DNA of 21,210 nucleotides. Source: a virus. Numbering within the stretch: position 1 is the first letter of the stretch; the number at the start of each line of letters is the position of its first letter. The position numbers and the translations under genes were made by a program. Shown here piece after piece: positions 14,671-21,210 of this stretch. The stretch covers positions 1 through 21,210 of IMG/VR virus record IMGVR_UViG_3300005095_000047. One strand, given 5' to 3'. The notes under the pieces were generated by a model. The model had not been told where the DNA came from, searched no databases, and was given only the letters and a program-made list of their open reading frames with translations.

Positions 14671-15148
14671 TATATACCTCCGGTTTATTTTTATTATTTT
14701 CTAAAAATGTATTTATATTTGAGTAATCTTTAGAAAAATATACTAAAGTTTCCGAAGATATATTTTCAAACGTTTTATTAATTAAAAAAATGCTAGTATT
14801 GTTTTTTATTAAATTCATGATAATTATTTTAGAATTATTTATTTCTAAAGTACTTATTAAATTAAAATTGGCAAAAAAATTTATTTTTTCGGAAGAATTT
14901 AAATTAATTTTATCGAAATTTCTAATAATACCAATATCTAAACCATAATTTTTATTTAAATATTCAAACGAAATACTAATTCTATAATTTTTAGTATCTA
15001 AATGATTTCTTATAAAAAAATATGGTTTCGGAATTTTATCATTAGAAACAGAATTAAAATCAAAACAAAATGGAAAAATATCAGTACGTATTATTTGGAT
15101 TTCTTCTCCATTTTGAAATTCATTTTTAGTTTTTATATTAAATATCAT
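14663..15148 (-). CDS. Hypothetical beta-rich protein
   Basis: 161 residues from ATG at 15148, chosen because AGG lies eight bases upstream and it begins four bases after the previous stop; an earlier in-frame start at 15187 would overlap the upstream gene by 35 bases. The sequence is unusually rich in Asn, Ile, Phe and Lys and alternates in a beta pattern (YRISISFEYLNKNYGLDIGI). No family is recognised. Overlaps on both sides place it firmly in the run of genes from 16956 to 12967, which suggests the products act in one assembly. Confidence 0.6.
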   Translation of the reverse strand: MIFNIKTKNEFQNGEEIQIIRTDIFPFCFDFNSVSNDKIPKPYFFIRNHLDTKNYRISISFEYLNKNYGLDIGIIRNFDKINLNSSEKINFFANFNLISTLEINNSKIIIMNLIKNNTSIFLINKTFENISSETLVYFSKDYSNINTFLENNKNKPEVYNG

Positions 15149-15152
15149 CGTA

Positions 15153-15662
15153 TTACCTAATTTCAATATTCGTAAATAATTTATCATTTAAATCTGGAGG
15201 AAGATTATATTTATCTTTAAGGTATTGTACTTTTTGATCATCCAAATCATTGGTTTTAACTTTACATTTGGCTTCGGTAAGATTGATTAGAAAAGTATCT
15301 TTAATTCTATTTAAATCATTAGTACCAAGATTAACATTACTTCCTTTTAATTCTACGGCTGCCGTACTAAAATGAGTATATATTCTTACAGTATTTGGTT
15401 GGATTTTTAAAATAGGATATGGGAATAATTGATTAATCATTATATACTTATTAGAATCTAATTTAATATATTTACCATGACTTGGATAAGGAACTTTTAA
15501 TTCAATATCGTAAGGTTTTTGATAACCAAATTTAGTATTTTTTAAACGAACTTTATAAATTTTAAATCTATTCTTAATATTATCTTCAAAAGATATTTTA
15601 ACGTCCTGTACTTTTAGACCAGCTTCTTTATCCATTTCAAGTGATTTAAATAAATCAAACAT
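15153..15662 (-). CDS. Hypothetical beta-rich protein, virion-type
   Basis: 169 residues from ATG at 15662 (MFDLFKSLEMDKEAG). This gives the eight-base overlap ATGTTTGA with the preceding stop, the same junction type seen at 2116-2123 and 14663-14670. ATG at 15674 and TTG at 15677 are in frame and cannot be excluded; a GAAG lies six bases before each ATG. The product is beta-rich (FKIYKVRLKNTKFGYQKPYDI, ILKIQPNTVRIYTHFSTAAVELKG). No family is recognised. It could be part of the same structural complex as its neighbours; no catalytic motifs are present. Confidence 0.65.
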   Translation of the reverse strand: MFDLFKSLEMDKEAGLKVQDVKISFEDNIKNRFKIYKVRLKNTKFGYQKPYDIELKVPYPSHGKYIKLDSNKYIMINQLFPYPILKIQPNTVRIYTHFSTAAVELKGSNVNLGTNDLNRIKDTFLINLTEAKCKVKTNDLDDQKVQYLKDKYNLPPDLNDKLFTNIEIR

Positions 15663-16956
15663 TGATTGCTTCATCAAGTACTTCGTTAAATTCGGTTTGC
15701 TGTTTATTATAACTAGTATATGTTTCTATACCAGTAGCTTTAATTGGGTCGTAATAAATATTTTTAGGAAGATTTGCTTTATTGACTTTAATACTACCAT
15801 TAAATTTAAAATTTATTTCTTTAAGCAATTGAACTTCTTTTAGATATTTGGAAAATTTTGGATCTTTTTCCAAATCTTCTAAAATTTTATCGTGTTTTAA
15901 ACTATCTTTTTTTAAATTATTGGTTTTAGAAGTATTTCTGGTAATTATTTCATTAGCCTGATTTAAAATATTATTTATTTTTACTTCGGTTTTTGGATCT
16001 TTAATACCATTATCCAATTCTTTAACTTTATCTAATTTTTCAAGAATTTCTTCTTTAATTTTTAAAGTTTTATCATTAGATTTAATTTTTGTACCATCAA
16101 TTACTTTTATATCAGAATCGATATTTTTTAATTCATTTGATTCTGGTTCTTCTAAGATTTCGTCTGGGTTTAATCCAACACGGCTCAAATCTTTTTTATG
16201 TTCTTCTAAAAGCGCTTTGTTAATTTTATTTAATACTTGAATATTAATTGCTAAATTATTTCCATTTAAAGAAGTTTTAATTTCTGTTAATGGGTAATAC
16301 ATATTTTTTACTTTAACAATTATTCCTTTAAATTGAGGAATACTTGTTAAATCGATTAAAGAATTTTTAATACGATAAAATTTTAAAAACATATCCAATA
16401 TTTCTTTATTATCATAATTGGTTTCTATAATTACATAACTATCTTTTTTATAAAACGTTTTATGGTATTCTTTTATTATACTTAGCAAAAGATTCATTAA
16501 TTCTTGAATTGCTTTTATTTCTGAAATACTAGAAACCGATTTAAATGATTCTGCTAGCGATGTTAAATCATAAAATGAACTTTTTTGTAAAATTTCAGTT
16601 TTAGTTAAAGGAATATTTTTTAAAACCTTACCTGAAATATTTACTTTAACCATAGCGCTTTTAAAAAATTTAGAGTACTTAAGAGTACTCACCCTATGAT
16701 TATAAAATACAAATGAAGGAGGAATAATAAAAGTATTGAAATATGTTTTATTTTTAGATTGGGCTAAAAAAGATAAACCCGTAAATTCAGTAATATTTTT
16801 TTTATCAGCCTTAAAATTTATATGAGTAACGTTTGTAAAATATATTAAATTTATACCCGTTCCTGATTTACCAGAACTATCATTGGTTAAATTTTTAAAA
16901 GTTATTCCTTTTATACCATTTAACCCAGTACTGGTAAATATTTTTTTTATTTCCAT
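15655..16956 (-). CDS. Hypothetical two-part protein, likely virion structural
   Basis: 433 residues, not recognised. Residues 1-240 are beta-rich (GTGINLIYFTNVTHINFKAD, FIIPPSFVFYNHRVSTLKYS). Residues 250-380 are charged and helical, probably coiled coil (LKIKEEILEKLDKVKELDNG onward). The C-terminus has KANLPKNIYYDPIKATGIET, a Pro/Tyr-rich stretch. The plan of a globular head plus coiled coil suits a particle protein. AGGAAT precedes the ATG, and the gene overlaps its downstream neighbour by eight bases. Confidence 0.65.
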   Translation of the reverse strand: MEIKKIFTSTGLNGIKGITFKNLTNDSSGKSGTGINLIYFTNVTHINFKADKKNITEFTGLSFLAQSKNKTYFNTFIIPPSFVFYNHRVSTLKYSKFFKSAMVKVNISGKVLKNIPLTKTEILQKSSFYDLTSLAESFKSVSSISEIKAIQELMNLLLSIIKEYHKTFYKKDSYVIIETNYDNKEILDMFLKFYRIKNSLIDLTSIPQFKGIIVKVKNMYYPLTEIKTSLNGNNLAINIQVLNKINKALLEEHKKDLSRVGLNPDEILEEPESNELKNIDSDIKVIDGTKIKSNDKTLKIKEEILEKLDKVKELDNGIKDPKTEVKINNILNQANEIITRNTSKTNNLKKDSLKHDKILEDLEKDPKFSKYLKEVQLLKEINFKFNGSIKVNKANLPKNIYYDPIKATGIETYTSYNKQQTEFNEVLDEAINV

Positions 16957-16969
16957 TTTAAATTCCTTT

Positions 16970-18058
16970 TTATCTAAGGTTCAGAATAGATCCCGGAACC
17001 GATTCAATTTTTTTTGGTTCTTCTTTAACTTCTTGAGCTTCTGGAAGTTTTTCGTTATAACTATTATATTTATTTTTTAATTCTTCTTCTTTGGCTAATT
17101 GTTTTTCTTTAGCTAAATTAGCTAATTTAGCTGCTGCTACAGCAGAAGTTCCCCCACCAACGATAGCACCAACACCAGTACCAATAGAACCATATTTAGA
17201 TTGATAATCTTTTATTGCTTCTGGAGTACTAAGTTGCTTTATTTTATCTTGAGTATTATTAAAATTTTCGGCATTTTGCTCTAATTCTTTATCGATACTT
17301 TTCTCAACTATTGGTAATTGTTGTTTATTATATTCCGGAATTTTTTCTGGATCAATACTATCGTTTAGAGTATGTACTGTTTTAGCTTGTTTTATTAAAT
17401 TATCAATAGCCTGTCTGTTTTTAATATTTTCTGGGGTTGGATTATCCAAATCATCATTTTGAAACATTCTTTTTAAAAAGTTTGGTTCTATTTTATCGAT
17501 GTTTCCACCAAGAATATCTTTTACTTCACCATCTTTACCAATACCCATGAAATTTAAATTTTCGTTTGCTCTATCGAATAAATAAGTTTTTTGAGCATTA
17601 TAGTTATCCCAAATTCTAGATTTAGCTTCAGTATCATTTGGATCAATATTCGATAATTGTCTTTCTCGTTCTGCTTCTATATTTTGAAGAACTTTGTTAA
17701 CTCCATCATGCTTTAATAAATATTCATCTATAGATAATCCAGATTCTGGTTGAAATTTTTCTAAGGCGTCTTTTTTCTCTAATATATCCCCAGTATGATT
17801 ATTATAAAATTCAGCTTGGGCTTTAGTATTATCTAAATCTTCTGCGTGGGCTGAGGTTCCATATTGTTCACCAAGATCATTACCAAGATATCCAAGACCA
17901 GCTGCTCCAGCTAAACCAGCTGCTCCAGCAGTTAACGAAGTTTTATTATCGTTCACGAAATTCATAAATTTATTTTCTTTTGGTTTATCTAGGAAATCAG
18001 CCGAACTTTCCTGTATTAATTTTTTTATAGTTGTTAATTCTTCGAATTTAATTTGCAT
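16970..18058 (-). CDS. Protein with two Gly/Ala hydrophobic segments, possible internal virion protein
   Basis: 362 residues, family not recognised. A short leader (MQIKFEELTTIKKLIQESSA) precedes a first Gly/Ala segment at about 41-59 (SLTAGAAGLAGAAGLGYLG). A long polar helical body (80-285) follows, then a second Gly-rich segment at 290-315 (GSIGTGVGAIVGGGTSAVAA) and a Lys/Glu-rich tail with Pro at the end. The segments look like glycine-zipper helices that could pack together or enter a membrane. The layout parallels P2 and P2' (leader, Gly/Ala segment, polar tail), and I15-Q16-E17 would fit an IxE cleavage site. A role as an ejected or head-internal protein is inferred, not shown. TAGGAAAAT precedes the ATG. 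Confidence 0.65.
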   Translation of the reverse strand: MQIKFEELTTIKKLIQESSADFLDKPKENKFMNFVNDNKTSLTAGAAGLAGAAGLGYLGNDLGEQYGTSAHAEDLDNTKAQAEFYNNHTGDILEKKDALEKFQPESGLSIDEYLLKHDGVNKVLQNIEAERERQLSNIDPNDTEAKSRIWDNYNAQKTYLFDRANENLNFMGIGKDGEVKDILGGNIDKIEPNFLKRMFQNDDLDNPTPENIKNRQAIDNLIKQAKTVHTLNDSIDPEKIPEYNKQQLPIVEKSIDKELEQNAENFNNTQDKIKQLSTPEAIKDYQSKYGSIGTGVGAIVGGGTSAVAAAKLANLAKEKQLAKEEELKNKYNSYNEKLPEAQEVKEEPKKIESVPGSILNLR

Positions 18059-18076
18059 TATATTTTCCTATTTAAT

Positions 18077-18802
18077 TTATTTATTTTTATTTTCAATTTT
18101 TGAATATTTATTGGTAATAATATTTTCTAAATAACTATTATCCAATTTTTTATTTTTATCGGTAAGTTTTGTCATTAGATACTTATTAGTATAACCATAA
18201 CTAAATCCCATAATATTACTAAAATTATGAGAAGATTTTGTAAAATCTATAGCATATTTTTTGGAATATTTTTTATTGGTAAGTCTTAATGGAACTAATT
18301 TTCCATTTTGAGTATCCGCAAACATTTGCGTAATAATAGTTTCTATATTAAATATATCGATATTGGTAACGCCTGATAATTGATTATATACGTTAAGTAC
18401 TAGTTCATATATATCTTCGGATATATATTTAATTCTGTTTTGAAATAGAGCAGATAATACATCAATATTTGTATTTTTATTTTTAAAATGTGCGGTAAAT
18501 ATGGTATCTCCAGGCATAAATCTGAAAATCAATTCTTTAGAATTTTTACCATTTACTACATTATGTTTGTATAAATTTACGTTATAAGGTAACGTAAATT
18601 GTATACTATTTAAATCATTTGGAAAAACTATTTCAAAAAACCCATGTATATTTAAAACTAATTCACCTCCATCACTACTATCTTCTTTTATTATTTCTTC
18701 GGAAACATTTTTATATTCATCCAAATTAATAATAATAATACATTCTTTTTTAGCTTTAATTTCGTTTTTACTTATATCTAAATATTTAGATTTGTCTTTC
18801 AT
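18077..18802 (-). CDS. Hypothetical protein, likely virion structural
   Basis: 241 residues, not recognised. It has beta-rich segments (CIIIINLDEYKNVSEEII, GELVLNIHGFFEIVFPND, ELIFRFMPGDTIFTAHFKNK) and a helical middle (YISEDIYELVLNVYNQLSG). No motif, signal or membrane segment is evident. GGGAGA six to seven bases before the ATG is one of the stronger ribosome binding sites here. It is the first gene after the weak hairpin at 18853-18872 and is followed after 18 bases by the Gly/Ala protein, so it probably begins a transcription unit of particle genes. Confidence 0.65.
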   Translation of the reverse strand: MKDKSKYLDISKNEIKAKKECIIIINLDEYKNVSEEIIKEDSSDGGELVLNIHGFFEIVFPNDLNSIQFTLPYNVNLYKHNVVNGKNSKELIFRFMPGDTIFTAHFKNKNTNIDVLSALFQNRIKYISEDIYELVLNVYNQLSGVTNIDIFNIETIITQMFADTQNGKLVPLRLTNKKYSKKYAIDFTKSSHNFSNIMGFSYGYTNKYLMTKLTDKNKKLDNSYLENIITNKYSKIENKNK

Positions 18803-18852
18803 TAAATCTCCCTATTCCTTTAAATTCGATAATTTTTATTAACTCTTAATAA

Positions 18853-18872
18853 GGTCTTATAAAAATAAGACC
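18853..18872 (-). terminator. Possible weak terminator hairpin
   Basis: An eight-bp stem GGTCTTAT (18853-18860) / ATAAGACC (18865-18872) with loop AAAA, 15 bases past the stop at 18887. The minus-strand sequence after it (TTATTAAGAGTTAATAAAAA) is AT-rich but not a clean U-tract, and it lacks the CTGTC trailer of the other terminators. Confidence 0.5.
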
Positions 18873-18886
18873 CTATAAAAGTTAAA

Positions 18887-19414
18887 TTAAATTCTATAAA
18901 ACTGAGTACTATATAAAGTAGTTTCTTCTTTATACTCTCTTACTTTATCCGGTAGTCCACGTTTTTCTTTTTGTTTTTCGTCGGGAATTCTCGCAGTTAG
19001 TGGAATTTCGTCATAAGCTAATTCGGCTTCGTCTTTTTGAATAACAGCTTTAACTCTAGCTGCGATAGCTTCCTTAATTTCTTTTGCTTTAATTTCTTTT
19101 GCTTTTGTTTTTGCTGCTTCTGCCGCTTCTAATTCTAATTTATATTGGTTTTGAATTTCAATTGCTATTTTAAGTGTTTCATCATCGCCAGAAATCTCAG
19201 CTTCTGTTACTTTGTTTTCGGCTTCTGTTAATTTTACTTTTACTTCTTCCACTTTTTTAATAGCTTCTTTTTCTACTTTTTCTGCTTTTTTAGCTTCTTT
19301 TTCTTCTTTAATAGCTGCTGTCTCCGTTTCGATAGCTTCTTGTTTTTCTTTTTTTGCTACTTCTAGCGCTACTTGAGTATCTTGTACTTCTACATCTTTT
19401 TTCTTACGTGCCAT
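18887..19414 (-). CDS. Lys/Glu/Ala-rich coiled-coil protein
   Basis: 175 residues. From about 15 to 140 the sequence is almost entirely Ala, Glu, Lys, Val and Ile with heptad-like spacing and no Pro or Gly apart from one SGDDE turn, so a long coiled coil (possibly a helical hairpin) is expected. The last 35 residues differ (IPLTARIPDEKQKEKRGLPD, ending TQFYRI) and may form a small docking region. It resembles scaffolding or tail-fibre-type coiled coils in composition only; no family is recognised. The site AAGGAT precedes the ATG. It stands between the genes at 20313 and 18802 with a hairpin after it. Confidence 0.65.
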   Translation of the reverse strand: MARKKKDVEVQDTQVALEVAKKEKQEAIETETAAIKEEKEAKKAEKVEKEAIKKVEEVKVKLTEAENKVTEAEISGDDETLKIAIEIQNQYKLELEAAEAAKTKAKEIKAKEIKEAIAARVKAVIQKDEAELAYDEIPLTARIPDEKQKEKRGLPDKVREYKEETTLYSTQFYRI

Positions 19415-19470
19415 ATTATAATCCTTATTTTTAATATATTTTTTTGTTTTGTTCGTAATTATATATCATA

Positions 19471-20313
19471 TTAATTTAGAAAATATATATAATTATCTGG
19501 TGGAAGGTCATCTAAATCCTGAATTACTTTTTCTCTGAGCTGAGTACCTTCTTGCAGTATTTCATCGGCATTGATATCAATCTGTGCTTGTGGAGTATTA
19601 AAATTTGAAAATTTCTTACGAATTCTCCCTATAGTAATAAAAACAGTAGCTAAAGATAAATCCCTTAAATATGGATACATATCTGGATCGACCGTACTTG
19701 GATCTTTGTGAATACAGTTTAGTTCTACTATAAAATCTAAAACGGAACCGTAATTATTACTACCTCTTATCAACTGCAATTTGTCCGGAGCAAAAAATTT
19801 CCAAGTATCTTGAGATACAAAATCTTTAGACATACTAAAAGAATTTTGAGCGATTAACATGTCGGTTAGGTCTCCAGAGGTCTGTTGCAAATTATAATAT
19901 TGGGTTATATCTAATACCGATGGTTTTCTAATTAATCGGTTAACATTTAAAATTTTATATTTAAAATTTTTAAATTGGAATACTAAAGCTGGACTTCTAG
20001 AAATGATATTTTCAAATTCATACATTACATAATATCTTATTAATGGAACGTATCTACTAAACTCCGGAAGAACATGTTCGTTAATAATTTCTATTATTTC
20101 TTCGTCCGTCAATTCTATATTATTAACAGAGCTTCCTAAATGTAATTTAATATATGATAAAATATTTTCCCAATTACTCCAAGTAATACTAAAAGAAGAA
20201 TCCTCAATATTATTTTCAATATCATCTATAAAAGTATCGAATTGGTCTAAGTTCGCGCAATCGTCTTCTATTCTGGTTATATTATCTACTAATTCCGTTT
20301 CCGTAACAGACAT
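19471..20313 (-). CDS. Hypothetical protein, likely virion structural (neck or baseplate type)
   Basis: 280 residues. A helical, acidic N-terminus (about 1-75) is followed by a mixed core, IRYYVMYEFENIISRSPALVF to YLRDLSLATVFITIGRIRKKF, and a C-terminus FNTPQAQIDINADEILQEGT. The pattern of a core helix, then a xTPxGxIxINxxELxxxG-like stretch with a helix, reminds me of structural proteins of large myoviruses, but I cannot name the family. No enzymatic motif, signal or membrane segment is seen. The gene is joined to the upstream one by GGAAAATAATATG, where the ribosome binding site lies over the previous stop. Confidence 0.7.
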   Translation of the reverse strand: MSVTETELVDNITRIEDDCANLDQFDTFIDDIENNIEDSSFSITWSNWENILSYIKLHLGSSVNNIELTDEEIIEIINEHVLPEFSRYVPLIRYYVMYEFENIISRSPALVFQFKNFKYKILNVNRLIRKPSVLDITQYYNLQQTSGDLTDMLIAQNSFSMSKDFVSQDTWKFFAPDKLQLIRGSNNYGSVLDFIVELNCIHKDPSTVDPDMYPYLRDLSLATVFITIGRIRKKFSNFNTPQAQIDINADEILQEGTQLREKVIQDLDDLPPDNYIYFLN

Positions 20314-20314
20314 A

Positions 20315-20998
20315 TTATTTTCCTTTTAAAATTTTTTTAGCATCCGAAACTATTTCTTTTTTATATATTTTAATAGTTTTTTGTTCTTTTGGTAGAATAT
20401 TTTCTTTTTTGGAAGCAATTTTAATATTATCGACTTTTTTAAATAATTTGCTATTATCTGGTCGCATAATTTTATCTTCCTTTTCTAGTATTCCTAAAAA
20501 TTCCTCTATTACTTTGGTTTTATCTTTAGAATTATTTACAGAAGATTTTTTAGAACCTAATCCACCCGCCTTTGGGTAAGAGTCTTTTATCATAGTTCCA
20601 GAACCACCCATAGGAACGATTGGGCTTCCTCCAGAAGCCACCATCCCACCCTCCATCTCTTGAAAAGCTTGGACATTTTTAGCAGAAGTATTTGGATCCA
20701 ACATACTTAAAACACTTTCATTGAAATAATCTTTTTTAATTCCTGCTTTTTTTAACATATCTTTTAACATTCCAGTCTTCTTTAATTTTATTATACTTTT
20801 ATATAAATCATCGGAATCCTTTAAAATATCTTTCATTCCAGTTGCTTTTAAAGTTAAACGTTTCTGTAATATATTATGTTTTGATTCTCCAGCATCTAAT
20901 GGATAAGCTTTTTGTTTTGATAAAGCTTCTTTTTGAAAATCTATAGTTCCAGAACCATTTTTATTAATGGCTAGTATTTGATCTTGAGTAACGCCCAT
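20315..20998 (-). CDS. Hypothetical protein, first gene of the right operon
   Basis: 227 residues, basic, not recognised. Its N-terminal helical region (about 30-90, LKKTGMLKDMLKKAGIKKDY) is followed by a Gly/Ser/Met-rich linker (GGMVASGGSPIVPMGGSGTM) and a Lys-rich C-terminus. The linker suggests two separately folding parts. Composition resembles the protein at 10081-10737, which also has a polar, disordered character, but no clear homology can be claimed by eye. It starts after AAGGAAAT and is the first gene after the intergenic region with the 42-base repeat and the terminator at 21165-21186. Confidence 0.6.
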   Translation of the reverse strand: MGVTQDQILAINKNGSGTIDFQKEALSKQKAYPLDAGESKHNILQKRLTLKATGMKDILKDSDDLYKSIIKLKKTGMLKDMLKKAGIKKDYFNESVLSMLDPNTSAKNVQAFQEMEGGMVASGGSPIVPMGGSGTMIKDSYPKAGGLGSKKSSVNNSKDKTKVIEEFLGILEKEDKIMRPDNSKLFKKVDNIKIASKKENILPKEQKTIKIYKKEIVSDAKKILKGK

Positions 20999-21037
20999 TT
21001 TTATTTCCTTAGATTTTTTTAATATTATTTAGTTCCA

Positions 21038-21043
21038 ATTATA
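21038..21043 (-). promoter_or_regulatory. Possible -10 element for the right operon
   Basis: TATAAT on the minus strand, 40 bases before the ATG at 20998, in a context (TTATAATT) like that of the candidate at 7608-7613. No good -35 hexamer is found at 16-18 bases, so if real it may depend on another factor, perhaps via the repeat at 21092-21133. Confidence 0.3.
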
Positions 21044-21091
21044 AATTCGGGAAATTTAAAAATGCGTTTTATAAATTCTTGAAAAACTATC

Positions 21092-21133
21092 AATAGTTAA
21101 CTATTCATAGTGTGTGTACCAATAGTTAACTAT
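21092..21133. repeat. 42-base intergenic repeat, copy B (paired ATAGTTAACTAT palindromes)
   Basis: Palindromes at 21093-21104 and 21122-21133 start 29 bases apart, as in copy A (7737-7778), with the same centre TCATAGTGTGTGTAC. Only two adjacent bases differ between the copies (CA here, TG in A). It stands between the terminator of an off-window gene and the gene at 20998. Confidence 0.75.
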
Positions 21134-21144
21134 CATACGACACT

Positions 21145-21186
21145 TAGTTATTTCAAAAAGACAAAAATTTTCAAAACCGAAAATTT
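21145..21186 (-). terminator. Terminator hairpin with short trailer (of a gene beyond the right edge)
   Basis: An eight-bp stem AAATTTTC (21165-21172) / GAAAATTT (21179-21186) with a six-base loop. The minus strand continues with T residues and TTTGTCTTTTTGAAATAACTAA, a variant of the CTGTC trailer. A third copy of TAAATTTTC (21197-21205) allows an alternative pairing. An unseen gene must end to the right. Confidence 0.6.
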
Positions 21187-21210
21187 AAGAAATAGTTAAA
21201 TTTTCAAACA

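Noticed and set aside
1-21210. tRNA or rRNA genes
   Set aside because: No cloverleaf with a TTC-A arm or CCA end and no rRNA-like segments were noticed; intergenic space is small and accounted for.

Overview
The window is a compact, very AT-rich stretch in which every gene lies on the minus strand. Genes abut or overlap by a few bases, carry AGGA-type ribosome binding sites, and are mostly small proteins without recognisable families. Two ribonucleotide reductase genes, two nucleases of the homing-endonuclease type, a ClpP-fold protease and a long run of structural-looking proteins point to a large tailed phage, probably of T4-like or jumbo size. The host cannot be read from this segment; the clear Shine-Dalgarno sites argue against a host that does not use them. 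Gene order below follows transcription, from high to low coordinates.

Right block (about 21210 to 7828). A terminator of a gene beyond the right edge (21165-21186) and an intergenic region with a palindromic 42-base repeat precede a series of probable virion genes: 20998, 20313, 19414 (coiled coil), 18802, 18058 (Gly/Ala hydrophobic segments), 16956, 15662, 15148 and 14670. Next come two pairs of paralogous small proteins: P1 (12888, frameshifted in a 54-base repeat) and P2 (12386), then P2' (11740) and P1' (11223). They share conserved N-terminal parts and diverge afterwards, which resembles head-packaged phage proteins carrying a targeting propeptide. Genes at 10737, 9997, 9667 and 8350 follow. 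Strong hairpin terminators lie at 11816-11847, 10067-10096 and 7828-7859. Each is followed by the same CTGTC-containing trailer.

Intergenic region 7591-7867. It holds a terminator, a second copy of the 42-base repeat found at 21092-21133, two further palindromes and a plausible promoter for the left operon.

Left block (7590 to 1): a small conserved phage protein, nrdA (class I RNR large subunit), a zinc-repeat/VSR-like nuclease, a ClpP-like serine protease, a small unknown, a mini P-loop protein, nrdB (RNR small subunit), and a second nuclease of the same family that runs off the left edge. NrdA and NrdB together would make deoxynucleotides for phage replication.

The most striking feature is the nuclease behind nrdA. 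Its start codon overlaps the nrdA stop, and its own C-terminus ends with a second copy of the NrdA redox tail (CSGGGCTL). A 20-base direct repeat therefore flanks the nuclease gene. This suggests an endonuclease element that entered the 3' end of nrdA while supplying a replacement tail.
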